Part shown: positions 36,435-44,692 of the stretch, piece after piece | Position numbering within the stretch: position 1 is the first letter of the stretch | How the letters are laid out: every line of letters starts with the position of its first letter | Program-made: the position numbers and the translations under genes | The notes under the pieces: generated by a model | The model's input: only the letters and a program-made list of their open reading frames with translations | Told to the model about the DNA's origin: nothing | Database searches by the model: none | From: Azohydromonas caseinilytica | GTDB taxonomy: Bacteria > Pseudomonadota > Gammaproteobacteria > Burkholderiales > Burkholderiaceae_C | Direction: 5' to 3' | DNA length: 64,000 bases | Assembly (NCBI RefSeq): GCF_012927045.1 | Contig: NZ_JABBFW010000010.1 | Span: 62,001 to 126,000, forward strand

Positions 36435-36608
36435 ATGGCCCACCGCCGCCACCTGCTTGCCGCCGCGCTGGCGCTTCCCGCCGCGTGGCCCGCCCGCGTC
36501 TTGGCCGCGCCCGACCGGCTGCGCATCGCCGACGCCTTCAGCAACGAGGCGGTGCTGCCCCGCAAGGTGCACTTGGCCGACCTGTCCGTGTGGCGCCCGC
36601 CGGTCTGA
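36435..36608 (+). CDS. Small exported protein or gene fragment of unknown function
   Basis: A 57-codon frame with an obvious signal peptide (RRHLLAAALALPAAWPARVLAAP) and only about 30 mature residues (RLRIADAFSNEAVLPRKVHL and onward), ending abruptly. It may be a small periplasmic protein or the truncated 5' end of a lost gene. No ribosome-binding site is evident. It lies 53 bases before another small frame. Confidence 0.4.
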   Translation: MAHRRHLLAAALALPAAWPARVLAAPDRLRIADAFSNEAVLPRKVHLADLSVWRPPV

Positions 36609-36661
36609 GCCCGGCCACGCCGCCCGCTCCACTTCCACTCAGCCCACGCAGGCCGAGCCCC

Positions 36662-36811
36662 ATGGACAGCAGCGATCCGATGTACTGGCTGATCATGGGG
36701 CTGGCGATCCTCATCGCCGTCCTGGCGTTGCGCGACCCCTGGGACAAGGACGCGTGGGGCGACAGCCGCAAGCCGCCGCCTGAAGACGAGAAGCGCCGGC
36801 CGCCCGGCTGA
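36662..36811 (+). CDS. Small single-pass membrane protein
   Basis: A 49-residue frame: one membrane helix (YWLIMGLAILIAVLALRDPW) followed by a short charged, proline-rich tail. GGCCGAG precedes the ATG. Similar short helix-plus-tail proteins are common and of unknown role. It converges with psuG, leaving 16 bases between stops. Confidence 0.5.
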   Translation: MDSSDPMYWLIMGLAILIAVLALRDPWDKDAWGDSRKPPPEDEKRRPPG

Positions 36812-36827
36812 ACACCGCTGCGCCGCT

Positions 36828-37769
36828 TCAACTCCGCGGCCCGTGCTCCGTGCGCGCCAGTGCCAGCGCCAGCCGCGCGCCGACCTCGGCGTTGTGCTTC
36901 ACCAGCGCGATGTTGGCGGCCAGGCTGCGTCCGCCCGTCAGCGCCTTGATGCGGGCCAGCAGGAAGGGCGTCATGGCCTTGCCGCTGATGCCCTGCCAGC
37001 GCGCCTCCTCCAGCGCCTGGCCGATGAGCGCGTCGATCTCCCCGCGCGGCATCTCCGCCGCCTGCGGCACCGGCACGCTCAGCACCACGCCGCCGGCCAA
37101 GCCCAGGTCCCACTTGGTGCGGATCAGCCGCGCCTGCGCGTCCGCGTCGTCGATCCGGTAGTCGGCACGGAAGCCGCTGTCGCGCGTGTAGAAGGCAGCG
37201 AAGTTGTCCTGCTCGCAGCTGAGCACCGGCACGCCGTGGGTTTCGAGGTATTCCAGCGTCAGGCCGATGTCCAGGATCGACTTGGCGCCGGCGCACACCA
37301 CCGCCACGGAGGTGCGGGCCAGCTCCTGCAGGTCGGCGGAGATGTCGAAGGTCTGCTGCGCCTCGCGGTGTACGCCGCCGATGCCACCGGTGACGAACAC
37401 CTCGATGCCCGCCAGCGCGGCGCAGATCATGGTGGCCGACACCGTGGTGGCGCCCATCTCGCCGCGGGCCAGCACGGCCGGCAGGTCGCGGCGGCTGACC
37501 TTGTGCGCCTGCCCGCTCTGTCCCAGCCGCTCCAGCTCCTCGCCGGAGAGCCCGATGCGGATGCGCCCGTCGATGAGCGCGATGGTGGCGGGCTCGGCGC
37601 CCAGGTCGCGGATCAGTTGCTCCACCTCGCGCGCCGTGCGCACGTTGTCGGGGTAAGGCATGCCGTGGGCGACGATGGTGGATTCCAGTGCCACCAGCGG
37701 CCGGCCGGCGGCGCGCGCGGCGGCCACGGGCTCGCTGTGGCTCAGCCAGGAGCGGGCAAGGTCGGTCAT
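36828..37769 (-). CDS. psuG: Pseudouridine-5'-phosphate glycosidase
   Basis: A 313-residue PsuG. Family motifs are PLVALESTIVAHGMPYPDN at the N-terminus, HKVSRRDLPAVLARGEMGATTV, FVTGGIGGVHRE, VVCAGAKSILDIGLTLEYLET and LLARIKALTGGRSLAANIALV. The enzyme splits pseudouridine 5'-phosphate to uracil and ribose 5-phosphate, with a metal in the active site. The start at 37769 gives the usual length. The pseudouridine kinase gene psuK that commonly accompanies it is not in the window. Confidence 0.95.
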   Translation of the reverse strand: MTDLARSWLSHSEPVAAARAAGRPLVALESTIVAHGMPYPDNVRTAREVEQLIRDLGAEPATIALIDGRIRIGLSGEELERLGQSGQAHKVSRRDLPAVLARGEMGATTVSATMICAALAGIEVFVTGGIGGVHREAQQTFDISADLQELARTSVAVVCAGAKSILDIGLTLEYLETHGVPVLSCEQDNFAAFYTRDSGFRADYRIDDADAQARLIRTKWDLGLAGGVVLSVPVPQAAEMPRGEIDALIGQALEEARWQGISGKAMTPFLLARIKALTGGRSLAANIALVKHNAEVGARLALALARTEHGPRS

Positions 37770-37960
37770 CGGGACGGGGCGTGTGATGCGGGGCGTTGCA
37801 GTGTGCCGCAGCGCTACCGGCCAACCGCCAACGTCCCTCACGCCACCCGCCTCACTCGCTATTCCCGGAAGGGAAATCGACAGCTCAGCGCTGCCTATGC
37901 TTGAACGCGGGCGCGCCCGCCTTTGCGGCCGGTACGACGCCTCAAACCCGGAGAAAAGCC

Positions 37961-38167
37961 ATGGACGAAGAGACTTTCAACATCAGCATCCGGAAATTTC
38001 TCAAGATGGTCGGCGTCAGCTCGCAGCGCGAAATAGAGCATGCGGTCGCGAAAGCCGCTGCCGCCAACGCCATCACGGGCAATGAGTCTTTTCCAGCCAC
38101 CATGACGCTGGAGATTCCGGCCCTGGGACTGAATGTCAAGTTTGACGGCGAAATCAGGCTGCAGTGA
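37961..38167 (+). CDS. DUF6494 family small protein
   Basis: A 68-residue protein, with NISIRKFLKMVGVSSQREIE in the N-terminal half and PATMTLEIPALGLNVKFDGEI in the C-terminal half. This matches the short DUF6494 family of Proteobacteria. GGAGAAAAGCC precedes the ATG. The function is unknown. It lies by itself between psuG (divergent) and the lipoprotein gene. Confidence 0.8.
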   Translation: MDEETFNISIRKFLKMVGVSSQREIEHAVAKAAAANAITGNESFPATMTLEIPALGLNVKFDGEIRLQ

Positions 38168-38428
38168 CCCACGAGATGCCTGCCCGGTCCGCAGGGCCGG
38201 CGGGCGCTCCACACCCGCCGATCAAGGCCTATTCAACATGGATGAAGATCGTTGCAGGGAGCCTTGGGAATAGAGCCCCGAACCAAACGCCCGGCCAATT
38301 CAAATCCCGAATATCACAGGGCCGGCAGCCGAAACTCCCTGCTCTTCCCGTCAACTCCTCACCCTTCCGCAGGCCTCCCGCGCCCCGTTACCCGGTGCGC
38401 GCGGCGGCGCACGGGCCACCGTGCCGGC

Positions 38429-38809
38429 TCAGCGCAGCACCCAGGCGCCCCGCGTCCAGACCCAGCCCGAGCCCGACCAACGCCAGTGCCCGCGCACCCA
38501 CACGTAGCTGGGCGCCGGCGCGGGCGGGACCGGTTCGTAGACCGGCGCCGGCATGGCCGGCACCACCGCCTGCACGTAATGGCCGGCCGCCCAGCGCCAG
38601 CGCCCGTCGGCCCAGTACCAATGGCCGGGCACCCAGTGCCAGCCCACGGCCGGCGCGGGCGGCACCTCCTCCGCCACCGGCGGTGGCGGGTTCATGTAGA
38701 CGACCCGCGGTGCAGGCGCGGTGGCACAGGCCGTCAGCGCGGCCAGCGCCGCCATGCACAGGACCCGGCGCGCCCGGGCCAACCGAGGATCAGGAAGGGG
38801 ATGGGTCAT
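38429..38809 (-). CDS. YXWGXW-repeat lipoprotein
   Basis: A 126-residue lipoprotein. The signal ends in the lipobox LTAC, followed by PAPRVVYMNPPPP and two tryptophan-rich repeats, GWHWVPGHWYWADGRWRW and YVWVRGHWRWSGSGWVW, the YXWGXW type. These proteins sit in the cell envelope; their role is unclear. The ATG at 38809 has AAGGAG upstream and is preferred to a longer frame. Confidence 0.85.
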   Translation of the reverse strand: MTHPLPDPRLARARRVLCMAALAALTACATAPAPRVVYMNPPPPVAEEVPPAPAVGWHWVPGHWYWADGRWRWAAGHYVQAVVPAMPAPVYEPVPPAPAPSYVWVRGHWRWSGSGWVWTRGAWVLR

Positions 38810-39513
38810 GGTGAACTCCTTGCGCCGGCCAACCGGGCGATCGCTCCGCCGCGGCGTGGCCGCGATGCCACGCCGCTGCACGGCACCGGCCCGTCAGCCT
38901 CCAACGGGCGCGGCGGGTGCGCTGCCGACGCCCACGGCGCGCCGCCGCGCCGGCTTAAGCCCCGCTTCAGGCCGGCGGCGCGGGAGCGACGGTGGCCGGC
39001 ATGAGCCCACGGGCCACGGCAAGGAATATGTCCCTGGCACAAGCCTTCGCGGCTGGCCGGCCGACAGGATTTTTGGAAGGCGTGCCACCTGGGAATCCAT
39101 ATATGGGTTTTCCCGGGTTTTGCAGCAGGGCGACTTAACGAGGCATCGGCGCAGCCGAATCCAGGTTGCGGTCATTTCCCAATGAACGGTTCCCGGCCGG
39201 ACAAACAAACATGGAATTCAGCGACGACATTTCCCCAAACCCGGAACCACCGGTGTTTTCACGAATGGTTTTGCCCACTCTGATGAAGTTGTAGCGGGGC
39301 GCCGCCCCGCTGAAGCACCTGGCCGGTCAACCTCGGGATGCATCGGCCGGAATGAGCCAGAGCCGCATCAGGAAATGAATGCGGCGGCGAAGGTCTCGCC
39401 GGACGCCGACTTTCCGGCGCGCGGCAGGCACGACGCAGTGCCCCGGGGTGCGAGCAGTCTCCTTGGGGCAATGCCCTCCCAAACCGCTGTTTTCAATTCA
39501 CCGGTCTGACGAC
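38810..39513. other. Long intergenic region with two inverted repeats
   Basis: No gene is supported in these 704 bases between the lipoprotein (minus) and the chemoreceptor (plus). Two symmetric sites are visible: a nested palindrome at 39089-39117 built on CCATATATGG, flanked by GGGAA and TTCCC arms, and a 9-bp perfect hairpin at 39293-39311 (AGCGGGGCG arms, no T-run). The part from 39060 to 39290 has lower GC than the surroundings. A regulatory RNA or promoter could lie here but cannot be shown. Confidence 0.45.
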
Positions 39514-41061
39514 ATGAAAACACTGCGCAACTTGAGTATCGGTACCCGGCTGGCCCTGAGCTTCGCCGGGAGCGTGGCCCTGATCGCCTTGCTGGCCCTC
39601 ACGGCGTTCATCGAGCTGAGCTCGGCACAGGGCAAGGCCGAGGAGCTCACCGGGCTGCAGCGCGAGCGGCTGGAGCTGGCCACCGAGTGGCGCGACAACA
39701 TCCTCGTGAACTCGCAGCGCACGCTGGCCATCGGCTACAGCGCCGACAAGACGCTGGCGGGCCACTTTGCCGAGGACATCAAGAAGATCGTGGCCCGCAC
39801 CACGGAAATCCAGAAGCGCTTCGGCGAGATCGAGACGGCGCCCGAGGCACTGGCGATCATGGAGAGGCTGGCCAAGATCCGCTCCGGCTACCTCAAGGCG
39901 CGCGAGGAGCTGTTCAAGGCCAAGAACGGCTCGGACGACCCGGCGGCCGTGGCCAAGCTCACGCAGGAGTTCCGGACGGCCACGCAGGCCTACATCGAGG
40001 CCTCGACCGAGCTCTTCAAGTACGAGCAGGCTCGCAGCGCGGCCGCGGGCCACGAGGTCGCGAACCAGCTCTCCAGCACCAAGATCAGCCTGGTCGTGGC
40101 GGCGGTGGCCTGCGCCGTCATGGCCTGCATCCTGGGCTGGCTGATGGCGCGCAGCATCGTGCGGCCGCTGTCGCTGGCGCGGGCCTCGGCCAACCGCATC
40201 GCCGGCGGCGACCTCAGCGTGGACGTGCCCTCGGGCAGCCAGGATGAGGTCGGGCAGCTGCTGCGCGCCATCGGCGCCATGCAGGACGCGCTGCGCCGGC
40301 TGGTGGGCGACATCCGCGCCTCGGTGGAGAGCATCGGCGTGGCCAGCGCCGAGGTGGCCGCCGGCAACCAGGACCTCAGCGCCCGCACCGAGCAGGCCTC
40401 GGCCAGCCTGCAGCAGACCGCCAGCTCCGTGGAGGAGATCAGCAGCACCATGCGCCGGAGCTCGGAGTCCGCCGCCGAGGCCGATCGCTTCGCGCGCTCG
40501 GCGTCCGAGGTGGCCGGCAACGGCGGCCAGGCGGTGCTGCGCGTGGTCTCGACCATGGACGCCATCAGCCAGAGCTCGCAGCGCATCGGCGACATCGTGG
40601 GCGTGATCGACGGCATCGCCTTCCAGACCAACATCCTGGCGCTCAATGCGGCGGTGGAAGCGGCCCGTGCCGGCGAGCAGGGCCGCGGCTTCGCCGTGGT
40701 GGCCAGCGAGGTGCGGGCGCTGGCGCAGCGCAGCGCCTCGGCGGCCAAGGAGATCAAGGACCTGATCGCGCAGAGCGTCGAGCGCATCGCCACGGGCGCG
40801 CGCGAGGCGCAGGAGGCGGGCCGCACCATCGAGGGCGTGGTCACCAGCGTCCGGCAGGTGTCGAGCATCGTCAGCGAGATCACCACGGCCGCCGTCGAGC
40901 AGACCCGGGGCATCGGCGAGGTCAACGAGGCCGTGGCCCAGCTCGACCGCGTCACGCAGCAGAACGCGGCGCTGGTGGAGCAGTCCGCCGCCGCAGCCAC
41001 CAGCCTGCGCGACCAGGCCGCCGCCCTGTCGCACTCGGTGCAGCGCTTCAGGCTGACTTGA
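39514..41061 (+). CDS. Methyl-accepting chemotaxis protein with four-helix-bundle sensor
   Basis: A 515-residue chemoreceptor: N-terminal membrane helix (about 10-30), periplasmic helical domain of about 150 residues of the 4HB_MCP kind, second helix ([20 protein letters not shown]), HAMP, then the signalling domain. The hairpin tip motif ([20 protein letters not shown] and onward) and [17 protein letters not shown] are well conserved. The protein ends in QRFRLT, without the NWETF-type tether for CheR. No che genes lie nearby. The ligand is unknown. Confidence 0.93.
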   Translation: MKTLRNLSIGTRLALSFAGSVALIALLALTAFIELSSAQGKAEELTGLQRERLELATEWRDNILVNSQRTLAIGYSADKTLAGHFAEDIKKIVARTTEIQKRFGEIETAPEALAIMERLAKIRSGYLKAREELFKAKNGSDDPAAVAKLTQEFRTATQAYIEASTELFKYEQARSAAAGHEVANQLSSTKISLVVAAVACAVMACILGWLMARSIVRPLSLARASANRIAGGDLSVDVPSGSQDEVGQLLRAIGAMQDALRRLVGDIRASVESIGVASAEVAAGNQDLSARTEQASASLQQTASSVEEISSTMRRSSESAAEADRFARSASEVAGNGGQAVLRVVSTMDAISQSSQRIGDIVGVIDGIAFQTNILALNAAVEAARAGEQGRGFAVVASEVRALAQRSASAAKEIKDLIAQSVERIATGAREAQEAGRTIEGVVTSVRQVSSIVSEITTAAVEQTRGIGEVNEAVAQLDRVTQQNAALVEQSAAAATSLRDQAAALSHSVQRFRLT

Positions 41062-41458
41062 TCGCGGCGCTTCGCTGGCATCGAGAGGAAGCCGTTCGGA
41101 CTGATTCCACTTCTGGCCTCTGAGTGAAGTAATCCCGTTCGTCCTGAGGTATCGAAGGATGAACGGCCCCTACCGTGGTGCCGCCATCGCGGCCCGTCGG
41201 ATTCGTACTTCGCTACCTCAGTACGAACGGATCATTTCACGACCAAAGTGGAATCGGTATGAAGCCTGACAAGCCAGGGCGAACGGAAATCTTTCACTGC
41301 CGGCTCAGGCGTCGACCGAGGGAAGCGTTCAGCACGCTTGCCGTTGATCCAGGCGCCCGAGCCCGCGCCCGGGGTCACTGGGCCGACACACGCGCCAGCC
41401 GCGCCGGGCCCTGCGGTTGCTGCGCCCCGGCATCGCCACCCTTCGCAGCCCCACCTCC
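41062..41458. other. Intergenic region holding repeat copy 2
   Basis: No gene is supported in these 397 bases. It contains the second 96-bp composite repeat (41135-41230). The remaining sequence to 41458 shows no clear signal beyond the HAD gene's likely upstream region. Confidence 0.6.
41135..41230 (-). repeat. 96-bp composite inverted repeat, copy 2 (opposite orientation)
   Basis: Reverse-complemented, this 96-bp element lines up with copy 1 at 11408-11503 over its whole length. The 41135-41166 unit is identical to the complement of 11472-11503, 32 of 32 bases. The other unit (41199-41230) differs from 11408-11439 at a handful of positions, and the spacer is alike at about 24 of 32. It lies between the chemoreceptor and HAD genes. 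Confidence 0.8.
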
Positions 41459-42151
41459 ATGAAGGAACTTGCCCCCACCGAGGCCGTCCTGCTCGACATC
41501 GACGGCACGCTGCTGGACAGCAACGACGCGCATGCGCAGTCCTGGGTCGATGTGTTCCAGCGCCATGGCCTGCCGCCCACCTTCGAGCAGGTGCGCGCGC
41601 TCATCGGCAAGGGCGGCGACAAGGTGCTGGCCGAGCTGGTGCAGATCGACCACGAGTCGCCGCAGGGAAAGCAGTTGAGCGACGAGCGCCGCGACGTCTT
41701 CCTCAACCGGTACCTGCCCGATGTGAAACCCACGCCGGGCGCACGCGCGCTGGTGCAGCGGCTGCGCGACGAGGAAATCAAGGTCGTGATTGCCACCTCG
41801 GCCAAGGGCGCCGAGCTGCAGGCGCTGCTGCGGCGGGCCGGCGTGGAGGACCTGATCGAGGAAGCCACCACCTCCGACGACGCCGACCACTCCAAGCCCG
41901 ACCCCGACATCGTGCAGGCGGCGCTGGAGCGCGCCGGGGTGCAGCCGGTGGAGGCCATCATGATCGGCGACACCCCCTACGACATCGAGGCCGCCGCCAA
42001 GGCCGGTGTGGACACGCTGGCGCTGCGCTGCGGCGGCTGGTGGGACGACGCGGCGCTGGGCCGGGCCGAGGCGATCTACGACAGCCCGGCCGACCTGCTG
42101 CGGCGCTGGGAGGAATCGCCCATCGCGAAGCGGCGCATCCCCGGGGGATGA
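41459..42151 (+). CDS. HAD-superfamily phosphatase
   Basis: A 230-residue haloacid dehalogenase-like hydrolase. Motif I is LLDIDGTLLDS (nucleophile and acid aspartates), motif II TSAKG, motif III KPDPDIVQAA, and motif IV GDTPYDIEAA. The cap between motifs I and II (about 60 residues) is of the small helical C1 type. The substrate is probably a small phosphate ester such as a sugar phosphate or phosphoglycolate. It stands alone, 40 bases before pldA. Confidence 0.9.
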   Translation: MKELAPTEAVLLDIDGTLLDSNDAHAQSWVDVFQRHGLPPTFEQVRALIGKGGDKVLAELVQIDHESPQGKQLSDERRDVFLNRYLPDVKPTPGARALVQRLRDEEIKVVIATSAKGAELQALLRRAGVEDLIEEATTSDDADHSKPDPDIVQAALERAGVQPVEAIMIGDTPYDIEAAAKAGVDTLALRCGGWWDDAALGRAEAIYDSPADLLRRWEESPIAKRRIPGG

Positions 42152-42190
42152 TGCCGGCCCCACGGCAACCGCCGCGCGAGCAACGCCCTC

Positions 42191-43288
42191 ATGCCCCTGC
42201 CCCGTCACCGCGACCTGCTGGCCGCCGCTTCACTCGTCCTTCTTCCTACCCTGTCATCCGCTTCAGCCGCCGACTGCGCCGCACTGGAGGACGACGCGCA
42301 ACGCCTGGCCTGCTATGACCGGCTGTTCCGCCAGGCCGCGGCACGCAACGAGGCGCTGGCCGCTCCGGCCGCCACCGCCCCGGTGCCCGTACCCACGCAG
42401 GCTGCCGCGCCGGCGGTGGAGCGGGATGCGGTAACGCCGGGGCGGTCCGGCCAGGGCCTGGCCCTCACCGAGGCGATGTCGCAGTTCTGGGAGCTCACGC
42501 CCGCCGACAAGCGCGGCACCTTCGTCGTGCGGACGTACCTGCCCAACTTCTTCCTGCCGCTGCACCGAACGTCCGGGCTGAACCGGGCGCCCTCCAGCCC
42601 CACGCGCGGCGCGGTGCCGGCCCGGGACAGCGACCGCTCCACCGAAGCGAAGCTGCGCATCTCGCTGCGCGCCAAGGTGGCGGAGGGGTTGCTGCTGCCC
42701 GATGCGGACCTGTGGCTCGCCTACACGCAGCGCTCGCTGTGGCAGCTGTGGAATCGCGAGGACTCCTCGCCGTTCCGCAGCACCGACCACGAGCCCGAGG
42801 CGATCTACGTGGTGCCGGTGCCGCAGGGCCTGGGCGAGCTGCCCGGGAGCTGGCGCTGGCGCATGGTGCAGCTGGGCCTGGCCCACCAGTCCAACGGCCA
42901 GAACGGCGCGCTGTCGCGCAGCTGGAACCGCGTCTACTTCGGCACCGCCGCCGAGCGCGGCGACTTCGGCCTGCAGCTGCGCCTGAACCGGCGCCTGCGC
43001 GAGTCCGGCGATGACGACAACCCGGACCTCACCCGCTACATCGGCAACGCGGAGCTGACGGCCAGCTGGTTTCCGGGCTCGTCCACCATGCAGCTGGCCT
43101 GGCGCACGCACCTGCGCGACCTCAGCCGCGGATCGCTGCAGCTGGACTGGACCCACCCGGTGTGGCGCGACCACCCCGAGGGGCTGCGCTGGTACGTGCA
43201 GCTCTTCACCGGCTATGGCGAGACGCTGCTGGACTACAACCACCGACAGACCAGCCTGGGCGTGGGGCTGTCGCTGTTCAGCTTCTAG
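42191..43288 (+). CDS. pldA: Outer-membrane phospholipase A1
   Basis: A 365-residue protein with a signal peptide (LLAAASLVLLPTLSSASAADC). The C-terminal two thirds form the OMPLA beta-barrel. The catalytic dyad is H232 and S234 (LAHQSNGQ), and SRSWNR follows with the supporting asparagine. The closing strand ends in a phenylalanine typical of outer-membrane proteins. The enzyme hydrolyses phospholipids in the outer leaflet. The N-terminal extension of about 80 residues is longer than in E. coli PldA. It overlaps the convergent CNNM gene by four bases. Confidence 0.93.
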   Translation: MPLPRHRDLLAAASLVLLPTLSSASAADCAALEDDAQRLACYDRLFRQAAARNEALAAPAATAPVPVPTQAAAPAVERDAVTPGRSGQGLALTEAMSQFWELTPADKRGTFVVRTYLPNFFLPLHRTSGLNRAPSSPTRGAVPARDSDRSTEAKLRISLRAKVAEGLLLPDADLWLAYTQRSLWQLWNREDSSPFRSTDHEPEAIYVVPVPQGLGELPGSWRWRMVQLGLAHQSNGQNGALSRSWNRVYFGTAAERGDFGLQLRLNRRLRESGDDDNPDLTRYIGNAELTASWFPGSSTMQLAWRTHLRDLSRGSLQLDWTHPVWRDHPEGLRWYVQLFTGYGETLLDYNHRQTSLGVGLSLFSF

Positions 43289-44607
43289 CCCGGCAGCACC
43301 ACGTCGTCGCCCAGCGCCGTGACCAGCACCTGGTCGATGCGGGTGCTGTCCACGTCGATGACCTCGAAGCGGTAGCCGTTCCAGTCGGCGCGGTCGGTGC
43401 GGCGCGGGATGCGGCGCAACCGCACCATCAGGAAGCCCGCCAGCGTGTCGTACTGGCCGCGCTGCGGCAGCTCGGCCGGGTCCAGGTGCAGCGCGCGCAG
43501 CACGTCGCCGATGGGCGTGAGCCCGTCCATCAGCCACGAACCGTCCTCGCGGCGCACGATCTGCTCCTCGTCGCCGGTGAGCACCATGCTGCCCATGACG
43601 GTGCTCATCACGTCGTTGAGCGTGATCACGCCCACCACCAGGCTGTACTCGTTGACGATGACGGCGAAGTCCTCGTGCGCCTGCCGGAACTGGGTTAGCA
43701 CCTCCGACAGCGTCAGCCGGTCGGGCACCATCAGCACCTTCTTGAGCAGCCCCTTGGCGGCCTCGCCGTGCAGCGCGATGGGCTCCTTGCGCAGCACGCG
43801 CGCGAACAGGTCGGCCGCATCGACATAGCCCACGACCTGGTCGATGTGCCCGTCGCAGACCAGGTATGTGGAATGCGGCTGCGCGGCGATGCGGGCGCGG
43901 ATGATCTCCTCGGCCTCGTCCTGCAGCAGGTAGACGATGCGGTCGCGCGTGGTCATCGCGCTCTCGACGGTGCGCGTCTCCAGCTCGAAGATGTTCTCGA
44001 TCACCTCCTGCTCCTGCACGTGCAGCACGCCGGCCTCGGCGCCGGCCTCGGTCAGCGCCAGGATGTCGGCCGAGGTGATGCGCTCGTCGCGCTGCTGCGG
44101 CAGGCCCAGCAGCCGCATCAGCGCGTCGGCCAGGCCGTTGAACAGCCACACCACCGGCGCCAGCAGCCGCATCCACCAACGCATGGGCGTGAGCAGCCGC
44201 ATCGCCAGCCGCTCGGGCTGCGTCAGCGCCAGGCGCTTGGGCAGCAGGTCGGCGAAGAGGATGAACAGCGATGTGACGATGGAGAAGGACAGCAGGAAGC
44301 CCGCCAGCTCGGCGCTGCGCGCGGGCAGCACCTGCTCCAGCAGCGCCACGGCGTAGGGGCTCAGCGCATCCTCGCCCACCACGCCGCCGAGGATGGCGAC
44401 CATGTTCTGGCCGATCTGCACCACGGTGAAGTAGCTGCCCGGTTGCGACTGCACCTGCAGCACGCGCTCGGCGCGCACATCGCCCTCCTCCGCCAGCTGC
44501 CGCAGGCGCAGCCGCCGGGCCGAGGCCATCGACAGCTCCGCGACGGAGAAGAAGGCGCTGAGGGCGATGAGCAATGCAATGGTGAACAAGCTGCCCGCGG
44601 AATCCAT
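43285..44607 (-). CDS. CNNM/CBS-domain membrane transporter (hemolysin C/CorB-like)
   Basis: A 440-residue protein. The N-terminal DUF21 membrane domain (three or four helices, with FSVAELSMASARRLRLRQLA) is followed by a CBS pair (RTVESAMTTRDRIVYL; VPDRLTLSEVLTQFR) and a C-terminal CorC_HlyC domain with GYRFEVIDVDSTRIDQV. Family members export magnesium or other divalent cations and are sometimes wrongly named hemolysins. It is on the opposite strand from pldA; the stops overlap. Confidence 0.92.
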   Translation of the reverse strand: MDSAGSLFTIALLIALSAFFSVAELSMASARRLRLRQLAEEGDVRAERVLQVQSQPGSYFTVVQIGQNMVAILGGVVGEDALSPYAVALLEQVLPARSAELAGFLLSFSIVTSLFILFADLLPKRLALTQPERLAMRLLTPMRWWMRLLAPVVWLFNGLADALMRLLGLPQQRDERITSADILALTEAGAEAGVLHVQEQEVIENIFELETRTVESAMTTRDRIVYLLQDEAEEIIRARIAAQPHSTYLVCDGHIDQVVGYVDAADLFARVLRKEPIALHGEAAKGLLKKVLMVPDRLTLSEVLTQFRQAHEDFAVIVNEYSLVVGVITLNDVMSTVMGSMVLTGDEEQIVRREDGSWLMDGLTPIGDVLRALHLDPAELPQRGQYDTLAGFLMVRLRRIPRRTDRADWNGYRFEVIDVDSTRIDQVLVTALGDDVVLPG

Positions 44608-44692
44608 GCGAACCAGTGTAGCGGCGCCCCCATGACGCGCCGGGGCACCCGGGTTGCGCCGTCACCCATGGCGCGCGTGGGCCGTTGGTGGC

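Noticed and set aside
39035-39052. TGGCACAAG... as a sigma-54 promoter before the chemoreceptor
   Set aside because: The GG to GC distance is wrong (11 bases rather than 10) and TTGC is not at -12.
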